The notes beneath the pieces are model-generated. The model did not search any database, was not told where the DNA came from, and worked only from the letters and a program-made list of their open reading frames with translations. The position numbers were made by a program, and so were the translations under genes. Of a stretch of 42,651 bases of DNA, positions 32,286 through 40,053 are shown piece after piece. Location of the stretch: the NCBI GenBank assembly GCA_017633985.1, contig JAGBOF010000015.1:1-42651 (forward strand), in the 5' to 3' direction. Numbering within the stretch: the first letter of the stretch is position 1; each line of letters begins with the position of its first letter. Source of the stretch: Bacteroidales bacterium. Lineage in GTDB: Bacteria; Bacteroidota; Bacteroidia; Bacteroidales; P3.

Positions 32286-33608
32286 ATGGGTTTAAATGAG
32301 TTTTTTTCATCGTTTTTGATAATCGTAAATGAAATGAGTCCCTTTTTATTGTTGGGATTCTTGATTGCGGGCGTATTACATGTATTCGTACCGAAATCTT
32401 TTTACAGAAAATATCTGTCAAAAGACAATAAGTTTTCCGTACTTTGGGCTGCCCTTTTGGGAATACCGCTTCCGCTTTGTTCATGCGGTGTAATCCCCAC
32501 GGCAATAGGGCTTAAGAACGAAAAAGCATCTGACGGAGCTGTGGCATCTTTCCTTATCGCCACTCCGCAAACAGGTATAGATTCCATATTGGCGACATTT
32601 TCTTTGATGGGACTGGGATTTGCGGTTTTGCGTCCCGTTGCGGCTTTGGTAACAGGTATATGCGGAGGAATTTTAATCAACAGATATGCAGCGCGTAAGA
32701 CGGCAGATATAACATGTGCGGCTGAAACTAACGTAAATACCGCAAATGACAAGCCTGACATAATGAAAAGAATAAAAAACGTCCTGCATTATGCGTTTGT
32801 GGAAATGTTTCAAAGCATAGGCTTAAGGTTGTTGGTCGGTTTGTTGTTGGCGGCTTTAATCAATGTGGCTGTTCCCGATGATTTTTTCTTAAAATTCGGT
32901 TCGCAGCCGTTGCTTCAAATGCTGGTAATCCTCATCATAGCCATACCGATGTACATCTGCTCAACTGGAAGTATCCCCATAGCGGCGGCATTGATAATAA
33001 AAGGGCTTTCTCCCGGTGCGGCATTGGTTATGTTAATGGCGGGACCTGCCGTAAATTTGGCATCAATACTTGTAGTCAAGAAATCGCTTGGCGGAAAATT
33101 CACGTTAATTTATTTGTCTACGATTATAATCGGCTCGATACTGTTCGGATTTTTGACAAATGCCTTACCGTTGTTTAATAATACCGAATCATTGGTTAAT
33201 GTTCACAGTACGGTTGCCTCGTGTTGTGCTCCTGCAGAAAATTGTTGCAATGCAGTACAGTCATGTTGCAATACCGAAACCGCTGCAGACACTCACGCAT
33301 CACTGTTTAACATCATTTGTTCCGTAATTCTTGTAATACTTATAATAAATGCAATAGTTATGAATCTTTTCAGTAAATTCAAAAAACCGCAGATAAGTGA
33401 AGGTTCGGCGGTTTATACGGTTGAGGGAATGAATTGTTCCCACTGTAAAGCGGCTGTGGAAAAAGCTGCAATGAATACACACGGCGTTCAAACGGCTACA
33501 GCTGATGTCGCCGCAAAGAGCCTTACAGTTACAGGCAATCCTGATGAGAAACAATTGAAAAACAATATTGAGCAGGCAGGATTTTGTTTCAAAGGCAAAA
33601 GAAACTGA
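32286..33608 (+). CDS. SO_0444-family Cu/Zn efflux permease with C-terminal HMA domain
   Basis: A 440-residue inner-membrane permease. Two homologous halves each carry four to five helices; the family motif PLCSCGVIPTA (Cys65, Cys67) occurs in the first half and the related MYICSTGSIPIA in the second. Between the permease and the tail is a Cys-rich linker with three CC pairs at 313-314, 320-321 and 327-328. After a single helix (about 340-360) comes a heavy-metal-associated domain with GMNCSHC (C384, C387). It is predicted to export soft metal ions such as Cu or Zn. No ArsR or CopY-like regulator is adjacent; the gene appears monocistronic and is closed by a terminator. Confidence 0.85.
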   Translation: MGLNEFFSSFLIIVNEMSPFLLLGFLIAGVLHVFVPKSFYRKYLSKDNKFSVLWAALLGIPLPLCSCGVIPTAIGLKNEKASDGAVASFLIATPQTGIDSILATFSLMGLGFAVLRPVAALVTGICGGILINRYAARKTADITCAAETNVNTANDKPDIMKRIKNVLHYAFVEMFQSIGLRLLVGLLLAALINVAVPDDFFLKFGSQPLLQMLVILIIAIPMYICSTGSIPIAAALIIKGLSPGAALVMLMAGPAVNLASILVVKKSLGGKFTLIYLSTIIIGSILFGFLTNALPLFNNTESLVNVHSTVASCCAPAENCCNAVQSCCNTETAADTHASLFNIICSVILVILIINAIVMNLFSKFKKPQISEGSAVYTVEGMNCSHCKAAVEKAAMNTHGVQTATADVAAKSLTVTGNPDEKQLKNNIEQAGFCFKGKRN

Positions 33609-33696
33609 CGCAGCAATTGCTTATCAGCAACATAATCCTTTACAAAGACTGATAGCAGGTCTATTACACCAACACTGTATCTTATATCACTAAAAC

Positions 33697-33724
33697 AAAA
33701 AGACACCTGCAAAAGGTGTCTTTT
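33697..33724. terminator. Bidirectional terminator between permease and hydrogenase genes
   Basis: Stem AAAAGACACCT (33697-33707) with AGGTGTCTTTT (33714-33724), loop GCAAAA, A/T tracts on both sides. It can serve both the permease (+) and the convergent hydC (-). Confidence 0.88.
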
Positions 33725-33782
33725 CTTGGTTATATCATCAAAAAAAATTACTTATTTCCTTTGTTTTGTTGTAAAGACAAAT

Positions 33783-34262
33783 TTAGTTCTGATATTCAGC
33801 CAAAATGTCTTTAACCTGATCGGTTGTAATTCTTCCGTAAACCTTATCACCAATCAATGCAACAGGAGCAAGTCCACAAGCACCTACGCAACGCAGGCAA
33901 TTGATGGAGAATTTTCCGTCAGGAGTTGTTTCACCTATATTAATACCCAACTGACGTTTGAATTCGTCAAGGATTTTCTCGCTTCCGCGTACATAACATG
34001 CTGTTCCCAAACATACGCTTATAGGATGCTCGCCCTTAGGTAGCATTGTGAAGAATGAATAAAAGGTAACGATTCCGTAGATATGGGCTGCACTGACATG
34101 TATCTGCTCTGCGATTAACTCTTGAACCTCTGCAGGTAAATATCCGAAAGTATTTTGAACCTCGTGTAAGATATTGATGGCTTCTCCCGCTTTATTGCCG
34201 TGAGCGGCACATATATCCTTTATTTTTTGTATCTTATTGTCGTCTAATTTTACTTTTGCCAT
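33783..34262 (-). CDS. hydC: [FeFe]-hydrogenase subunit HydC (NuoE-like)
   Basis: A 159-residue thioredoxin-like [2Fe-2S] protein homologous to NuoE. The four ligand cysteines are visible: CLGTACYVRG (about 84-89) and NCLRCVGACGLAP (about 121-127). The N-terminal helical bundle (to about 75) contains the NuoE-like IYGIVTFYSFF. In Thermotoga-type trimeric enzymes HydC passes electrons between NADH and the flavin of HydB. It follows hydA by 30 bp and is the last gene of the operon; a bidirectional terminator lies beyond. The length is normal. Confidence 0.92.
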   Translation of the reverse strand: MAKVKLDDNKIQKIKDICAAHGNKAGEAINILHEVQNTFGYLPAEVQELIAEQIHVSAAHIYGIVTFYSFFTMLPKGEHPISVCLGTACYVRGSEKILDEFKRQLGINIGETTPDGKFSINCLRCVGACGLAPVALIGDKVYGRITTDQVKDILAEYQN

Positions 34263-34292
34263 TTTTGTAAATGTATTAAAAGTTAAACAAAA

Positions 34293-36077
34293 TTATTCCT
34301 TAACAAATTCAACTTTATCCGACTTGTCGAAATAATGCGTGTGAAGTAAATGATGTGACTTCTCACCGCAAGGTTCGCCCAAGTATTCTTTGTAAAGTTG
34401 CTGGATGTAAGGATTTTCATGAGATTTACGCAAAGGTTTGTCCTTATCTTCTTCGTAAATTGCAGCAAAACGTCTTTCAACCTTTGTAAAGTCGCCGTGA
34501 TGGTAAGGTTGACCTGCACCTCCTACGCATCCGCCCGGACAAGCCATAACTTCTATTGCGTGGAAGAACTCTTTGCCTTCTTTAACCTTATCAAGAAGTT
34601 TGCGGGCATTACCCAAACCATGTGCAATACCTATATGGATAGGTGTTCCGTTGAAATCAACCGTTGCTTCCCTTACTCCGTCCATACCTCTTAATTCATT
34701 GAAGTCTACTTTCTCCAATGTTTTGCCCGTAAACAATTCGTAAGCGGTACGCGTTGCAGCTTCAATAACACCGCCCGTTGCTCCGAAGATAACAGCAGCA
34801 CCTGTAGATGCTCCTAACGGATTGTCAAAGTCTTCATCAGGCAATGAGTTGAAATCAATATTGAACTGTTTGATAAGTTCCGCCAATTCACGGGTTGTAA
34901 GTGAGTAATCAACGTCAGGATTGCCGTCAGTTTTGAATTCATCTCTCTGGCATTCGAACTTCTTTGCCACACAAGGCATGATACTTACAACTACCATGTC
35001 CTCACGTTTTATTCCTAGTTTCTCAACCCAATAACTCTTTGCCACAGCTCCGAACATTTGCATCGGAGATTTAGCCGTAGAAGGAATATCCAACATATCA
35101 GGGTAGTAAGTCTCAAAGAAGTTTACCCAACCAGGACAACAAGAAGTCATAATAGGCAATTTCACTGATTTATCACCTTTCATATACTTGTCAATACGTC
35201 CTAACATTTCCGTACCTTCTTCCATTATGGTAAGGTCTGCCGCAAAGTCTGTATCAAATACGTAATCAAAGCCAATTCTTCTCAATGCTGCAGCCATCTT
35301 ACCGGTAACTCTCGTTCCCGGAGTCAAACCGAATTCTTCTCCTATAGCCACACGTACGGCCGGAGCAGTCTGCACGACAACCGTTTTCTTAGGATCGTTC
35401 AATGCATTTATAACCTGACGGGTGTGATCTACCTCTGCCAAAGCACCAACCGGGCAAGCCTGAACGCATTGTCCGCACATAACGCAAGGTGATTTTGCAA
35501 GGTCTTGCTCAAATGCCGTGGCAACAACTGCCATAAAGCCTCTGTTAACTGCAGACAAAGCGCCTACGGTCTGTAATTTGTTACATACCGTCTCACAGCG
35601 GCGGCACATTATACACTTATTAACGTCCCTGATAATAGCAGGCGACAAATCTTTTCTGTATGTGGATTGTTCGCCCTTGAAAGTAATGTCTCTTATGCCT
35701 AATTCCTGTGCCAATGTCTGCAATTCGCATTTTCCGCTCTTTGCACAAGTAAGACATGATGCAGGATGGTCACTTAACATAAGCTCCACAACAGTTCTTC
35801 TTGCATTTACTACTTTTAATGAATGTGTTTTAACAACCATTCCTTCGGATACATTGGTTGCGCAGGCAGGAGCTAAATTACCTTTACCCTCTACTTCAAC
35901 CACACAAACACGGCAACATCCCGGTTTATTTTCTATGCCTTGTCCTTTAAGTTCATAATAACATAATGTAGGGATTTTAATTCCTATTGATGCGGCTGCT
36001 TTTAATATAGTAGTGCCTTTAGCAACCTGTACTTGTTTGTTATCTATCGTTAAATTTACTAATTGTTCCATTTCCAT
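34293..36077 (-). CDS. hydA: [FeFe]-hydrogenase catalytic subunit HydA
   Basis: A 594-residue H-cluster hydrogenase, group A, reducing protons or oxidising H2. In order: an N-terminal [2Fe-2S] domain (C39, C54, C58, C72), a His/Cys [4Fe-4S] site (H104, C108, C111, C117), two ferredoxin-like 4Fe clusters (C155, C158, C161, C165 and C198, C201, C204, C208), then the H-cluster motifs L1 TSCCPGW (311-317), L2 MPCVAKKFE (366-374) and L3 EVMACPGGCVGGAGQP with C512 and C516. A small-subunit-like C-terminal tail follows (PYIQQLYKEYLGEP). The domain layout fits the trimeric, NAD-linked, electron-bifurcating type. Maturases HydE, HydF and HydG are not in the window. Confidence 0.96.
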   Translation of the reverse strand: MEMEQLVNLTIDNKQVQVAKGTTILKAAASIGIKIPTLCYYELKGQGIENKPGCCRVCVVEVEGKGNLAPACATNVSEGMVVKTHSLKVVNARRTVVELMLSDHPASCLTCAKSGKCELQTLAQELGIRDITFKGEQSTYRKDLSPAIIRDVNKCIMCRRCETVCNKLQTVGALSAVNRGFMAVVATAFEQDLAKSPCVMCGQCVQACPVGALAEVDHTRQVINALNDPKKTVVVQTAPAVRVAIGEEFGLTPGTRVTGKMAAALRRIGFDYVFDTDFAADLTIMEEGTEMLGRIDKYMKGDKSVKLPIMTSCCPGWVNFFETYYPDMLDIPSTAKSPMQMFGAVAKSYWVEKLGIKREDMVVVSIMPCVAKKFECQRDEFKTDGNPDVDYSLTTRELAELIKQFNIDFNSLPDEDFDNPLGASTGAAVIFGATGGVIEAATRTAYELFTGKTLEKVDFNELRGMDGVREATVDFNGTPIHIGIAHGLGNARKLLDKVKEGKEFFHAIEVMACPGGCVGGAGQPYHHGDFTKVERRFAAIYEEDKDKPLRKSHENPYIQQLYKEYLGEPCGEKSHHLLHTHYFDKSDKVEFVKE

Positions 36078-36088
36078 ATCCTCCTACA

Positions 36089-37882
36089 TTATTTTACACT
36101 GATTGCACCGAATTTACATTTTTCCATACAAGTACCGCATTTTATGCAGGCTTCTTGGTTTATTTGGTGTGCTTGCTTCTTTTCTCCCTTAATTGCATTT
36201 ACCGGACAATTTCTTGCACAAGCCGTACAACCTACGCAAACCTCCGGATTTATTTCATATTTCATCAAAGCCTTACAAACACCGGCGCGGCATTTGTGTT
36301 CCTTTACGTGTTCTACGTATTCATCCCAGAAATTATCCAATGTGGACAGTACAGGATTAGGAGAACTTTGTCCAAGTCCGCAAAGAGAGGTATCTTTTAT
36401 AACATGGGAAAGATTTCTTAAGTTATCCAAATCTTCCATTGTGCCTTTGCCTTGTGTAATCTTGTCCAAAAGTTCGTATAAACGCTTATTTCCTATACGG
36501 CAAGGAGTACATTTTCCGCAAGATTCCTCAACAGTGAAATCTAAATAGAATTTAGCGATGGAAACCATACAAGAACTTTCGTCCATTATAACCATACCGC
36601 CAGAACCCATCATACTGCCTGCATCCGATAAGCTCTTATAATCAATAGGTATGTCAAGATGTTTTTCCGTCAAGCATCCGCCCGAAGGACCTCCCGTTTG
36701 AATGGCCTTAAATTTCTTTCCGCCTTTCATTCCTCCGCCTATTTCATATATAATTTCGCGAAGGGTTATTCCCATAGGTACTTCAATCAAACCTACATTC
36801 TTTATCTGGCCTGCAAGTGCAAAAACCTTTGTACCTTTGGAATTTTCAGTACCTATTGACGAGAACCAATCAGCACCTTTCAATATAATAGCAGGAACAT
36901 TGGCGTAAGTTTCCACGTTATTTACGTTTGTAGGCATTCCTAAATAACCTTTATCGCTTGTACGCGGCGGTTTCATGGTAGGTTCTCCCCTCAAACCTTC
37001 CATTGAATGGATAAGAGCCGTTGCTTCTCCGCAAACAAACGCTCCTGCTCCGTAACGAAGTTCTATATCAAAGTTAAATCCGGTTGAAAATATATCTTTA
37101 CCTAAAAGACCTTTTTCTCTGGCTTGGTCAAGCGCTATTTGCAAGCGGTGAATTGCAAGCGGATACTCGGCACGTATGTAAATAAGCCCCTTATCTGCAC
37201 CTACAGCATAACCGGCTATGGCCATAGCCTCCAATACCGAATGCGGGTCACCCTCAAGTATGCTTCTGTCCATAAAAGCTCCCGGATCACCTTCGTCTGC
37301 ATTGCAGACTATGTATTTCTGTTCCGCTTTGGATTTAGCCGTTGCCGCCCATTTTCTTCCTGTAGGGAATCCGGCGCCGCCTCTACCGCTTAAACCCGAT
37401 GCAGATACAATCTCAATAACTTTCTCCGGTGTATAATCAGTCAGACATGTTGCAAGGGCTTTGTAACCGTCCAATGCAATATATTCCTCTATATTTTCAG
37501 GGTCTATCAGTCCGCAGTTACGTAATGCTATGCGCACTTGCTTTTTATAAAAGTCCGTATCCGTATCAAGCGGAGTCTTTTGACCGTTGGAAGGTTCCGT
37601 ATAAAGCAAACGTTCAACCATTCTGCCTTTGATAATATGCTCATTGACTATTTCTTTGGCATCTTCCGGCTGAACTTTCACGTAAAACACGTTATCAGGC
37701 ATTATCTTAATAATCGGACCTGCCTCACAAAAACCGAAACATCCCGTCAAAACTACATTAACTTCCTTTTCCAAACCTTCCTGTTGCAAATGGCTGCGAA
37801 GATTAGCCGCTATTTGCTCACTTTTTGAGGCGGAACATCCCGGTCCTCCGCAGACAAGGATGTGCATCTTATATTTAGTCAT
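36089..37882 (-). CDS. hydB: [FeFe]-hydrogenase subunit HydB (NuoF-like flavoprotein)
   Basis: A 597-residue flavin and iron-sulfur subunit that exchanges electrons with NAD(H). Domains in order: an N-terminal thioredoxin-like [2Fe-2S] site (C11, C16, C48, C52), a NuoF core with the FMN/NADH glycine loop GRGGAGFPTGRKW (166-178) and NADEGDPGAFMDR, the [4Fe-4S] motif SCGKCTPC (C455, C458, C461, with C501), a Cys pair at 531/536, and two C-terminal ferredoxin-like 4Fe-4S clusters (C549-C559 and C579-C589). This matches HydB of bifurcating hydrogenases. It starts 39 bp after the small Cys-less gene and is followed by hydA after 11 bp. Confidence 0.95.
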   Translation of the reverse strand: MTKYKMHILVCGGPGCSASKSEQIAANLRSHLQQEGLEKEVNVVLTGCFGFCEAGPIIKIMPDNVFYVKVQPEDAKEIVNEHIIKGRMVERLLYTEPSNGQKTPLDTDTDFYKKQVRIALRNCGLIDPENIEEYIALDGYKALATCLTDYTPEKVIEIVSASGLSGRGGAGFPTGRKWAATAKSKAEQKYIVCNADEGDPGAFMDRSILEGDPHSVLEAMAIAGYAVGADKGLIYIRAEYPLAIHRLQIALDQAREKGLLGKDIFSTGFNFDIELRYGAGAFVCGEATALIHSMEGLRGEPTMKPPRTSDKGYLGMPTNVNNVETYANVPAIILKGADWFSSIGTENSKGTKVFALAGQIKNVGLIEVPMGITLREIIYEIGGGMKGGKKFKAIQTGGPSGGCLTEKHLDIPIDYKSLSDAGSMMGSGGMVIMDESSCMVSIAKFYLDFTVEESCGKCTPCRIGNKRLYELLDKITQGKGTMEDLDNLRNLSHVIKDTSLCGLGQSSPNPVLSTLDNFWDEYVEHVKEHKCRAGVCKALMKYEINPEVCVGCTACARNCPVNAIKGEKKQAHQINQEACIKCGTCMEKCKFGAISVK

Positions 37883-37921
37883 ATAATTGTTGTATTTAGA
37901 TTAATAACTCGCTAAGAAATT

Positions 37922-38263
37922 TTACGCTTTAAGGCTGTCCATAATAGCGTCTGCAGACTTCTTGTCTACATTTTCATATATCTTTGATTGTCCGTCAGGC
38001 ATTACCACTTCAACAACCACAGGTTGGTTGTTACCTTCTGCAATAACTCCCGTCTGTGTGATAACTGCCTTAATCTGCCGTTCATCCGTTTTTTCAATCA
38101 TGTAATCAAAGATTTCTTTTGCGCCGGCTGATATTCCAGATGTCGCCATCGCAATTCTGATTTGCGATAAACTTTTATCAAAAGCCTCAACACGTGTTTT
38201 CATTGTTGCATATACACGCTCTTTTACTGCCTGCAAATCAGCTAATGTTTTGATTTGTGCCAT
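37922..38263 (-). CDS. Cys-less homologue of a thioredoxin-like [2Fe-2S] hydrogenase subunit
   Basis: A 113-residue protein and the first gene of the hydrogenase operon. Its order of elements (LADLQAVKERVY, MATSGISAGAKEIFDY, AVITQTGVIAEGN, PVVVEVVMPDG, KKSADAIMDS) follows the small thioredoxin-like ferredoxins found with NAD-linked hydrogenases. In those proteins the corresponding segments carry the cluster cysteines; here they read S, S and V/A, and the whole protein contains no cysteine. It therefore cannot bind that [2Fe-2S] cluster and may be structural or regulatory. A TAAATTTG box (38325-38332, minus) lies upstream. Confidence 0.75.
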   Translation of the reverse strand: MAQIKTLADLQAVKERVYATMKTRVEAFDKSLSQIRIAMATSGISAGAKEIFDYMIEKTDERQIKAVITQTGVIAEGNNQPVVVEVVMPDGQSKIYENVDKKSADAIMDSLKA

Positions 38264-38324
38264 ATAAGTCAGTATTAATTTTGTTATATCTATGTTCCTT
38301 TAATTTTCTTTACAATTCAATGTG

Positions 38325-38332
38325 CAAATTTA
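38325..38332 (-). promoter_or_regulatory. -7 box of the hydrogenase operon
   Basis: TAAATTTG on the minus strand 61 bp upstream of the first start codon; no obvious -33 box. Confidence 0.45.
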
Positions 38333-38462
38333 GCAATTATTTTTCATATCTGTATAAAATATCCCATATTTTTTATAAAAAAATAACTGCGCATGCAATT
38401 TTATCACCGTAAAGACGGATATAAAATCCCCGAAACAATATCAAATTACCTTCGAATTACAC

Positions 38463-38546
38463 ACCGATGAAAAAAGACGCCGTTTTACGAAATTAATCTG
38501 CGTGATTAATAAAATAAAACGCCGTAAAAATTTCGTAAAACGGCGT
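38463..38546. repeat. 21-bp-phased repeat array E
   Basis: On the minus strand cores ACGCCGT (38546), ACGGCGT (38525), CACGCAG (38504) and ACGGCGT (38483) start exactly 21 bp apart. The array lies between the DUF5723 stop and the hydrogenase promoter; its inverted cores could form a hairpin. The rest of 38333-38618 shows no other feature. Confidence 0.85.
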
Positions 38547-38618
38547 TTTATTTTTGCAAAATATAACTATGTGTATTTCTTTTGCTTACAAACCAAGAAA
38601 AATATGCCTAAAAAAAGG

Positions 38619-40010
38619 CTAATCAACCCTGTTTACGGTACGTTTTTGCTGCTTATTTTTCAATGCAAGTATGTTAAATCCTAAATATGCAGTAATTCCG
38701 TTGGTTTTTGCAAGGTTTAAGGATGAGTTATAGCTTAATCCCAAATAGAACTTGTTGCCTAAACCTATGTATATGTCAGGATTAAAGAATTTGGAACGTA
38801 TGGTATTGCCTACTGACAACTGTAAAAATCCCGGATCAAACGTAAAATTCACCGTCAATGCGTTTTCCATACCTCCGTTAATCATACGGCCGCTGTACAA
38901 TGCCTGCAAAAACAGATATTTTGAAAATTCCCATGAATATCCCAAATAAATTTTCATAGGAACACCCGTAGAATATCCCGTCAAACTGTTAACCTCCAAA
39001 TCAAATGCGTTTTTAAGGCTGTCGGTCATATCATCGATGAAATCATCTATGTCATCATCTATTGTATTATATGTTGTGGACAATCCGCTGAATACAACTT
39101 CCTGTTTAGGATTCTTACTGCGGATATTGGTTGCGTGGGTTTTCCATTTTATACGGCCGATATCAACCAAAGATGCGGAAAACGTCATTTTTTCATTCAG
39201 TTTGTAAGTAGCACCTACATCCATACCGAAACCTCTGTTGTTTTTGATTCTCTTGATTCCGTCCATTACGCTACCGTCTTTCTCAAATTTGAAATCCTCA
39301 TCATCGTCAAACAAACTACCTGCATGTGCTACTTCACCGAAAGGTATTGCAGCCCTTATGTCAACGTCAGCGTAAGCACGTATTTCCTCTTCATCAAATT
39401 CCAAATTAACGGATGTCTTTTTGGAACGGATGTTTGCCACACCGTTATAAATCTTAAATTTCGCTCCTATGGTTAATTGGTCGTTTATTTCGCGTGCATA
39501 ACCGAATGCGGTTGTCAGATAAACTGTTGCATCCAATAAATTGTCGTTGAACAAACTTACGGTATTGGACGACATACCTGTTCCATGAACCAAAAAGTCA
39601 AACAGATTTTTGGAAAATCCCGTCTTAACCTCGGTATTGAGCGTCATTGAGAATGAGAAATAATTCTCTTTTACCTTAAAACCGAATCCCAATAAATCAT
39701 TGTTGGTAGACAAAGAAAAACTGTTGTGTGATTTCAATTGTTTTAGGAATCCTTCGAAATCTATACGCAAAGAATCCGAGTCCAGAACCTTGGTTACCAA
39801 ATCTCCGTATGCCAATCCCGATGTGTGGAAGTCAAAAGCAAAACGTCCGATAAGATTTACATACATTCTGTTATGTGTTAAAAATGCAGGATTGTAATTT
39901 GCAGCCTGCGGCATTGAAGAAAAATACAATGCTGAATTCTCTTGGGCATATAATGTTACCGACAAAGACAATATAAGTGCCGATATCAATATTTTTACTA
40001 TTGTTTTCAT
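38619..40010 (-). CDS. DUF5723-type outer-membrane beta-barrel protein
   Basis: A 463-residue exported protein (signal MKTIVKILISALILSLSVTLYAQ). The opening LYFSSMPQAANYNPAF and the many alternating polar/hydrophobic strands, for example FSFSMTLNTEVKTGF and MTFSASLVDIGRIKW, match DUF5723 proteins, which are predicted outer-membrane barrels related to the PorV/FadL type and restricted to Bacteroidota. The function is not known. It begins 43 bp after the lipoprotein gene at 40054-41751 on the same strand and is probably in one operon with it. Confidence 0.82.
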   Translation of the reverse strand: MKTIVKILISALILSLSVTLYAQENSALYFSSMPQAANYNPAFLTHNRMYVNLIGRFAFDFHTSGLAYGDLVTKVLDSDSLRIDFEGFLKQLKSHNSFSLSTNNDLLGFGFKVKENYFSFSMTLNTEVKTGFSKNLFDFLVHGTGMSSNTVSLFNDNLLDATVYLTTAFGYAREINDQLTIGAKFKIYNGVANIRSKKTSVNLEFDEEEIRAYADVDIRAAIPFGEVAHAGSLFDDDEDFKFEKDGSVMDGIKRIKNNRGFGMDVGATYKLNEKMTFSASLVDIGRIKWKTHATNIRSKNPKQEVVFSGLSTTYNTIDDDIDDFIDDMTDSLKNAFDLEVNSLTGYSTGVPMKIYLGYSWEFSKYLFLQALYSGRMINGGMENALTVNFTFDPGFLQLSVGNTIRSKFFNPDIYIGLGNKFYLGLSYNSSLNLAKTNGITAYLGFNILALKNKQQKRTVNRVD

Positions 40011-40053
40011 TTTCTGTTCTCTGTTTTTAATTAACTAATATTTTATTTGACCG

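Noticed and set aside
32236-32505. Minus-strand frame over the permease start
   Set aside because: Antisense shadow of a well-supported membrane protein.
33783-38263. NADH dehydrogenase complex I fragment
   Set aside because: NuoE/NuoF-like subunits are present, but the large subunit carries the H-cluster motifs TSCCPGW, MPCVAKK and CPGGC, so it is a hydrogenase.
38502-38684. Short plus-strand frame between DUF5723 and hydrogenase genes
   Set aside because: It is made mostly of repeat array E and the antisense end of the DUF5723 gene; no start signal or homology.
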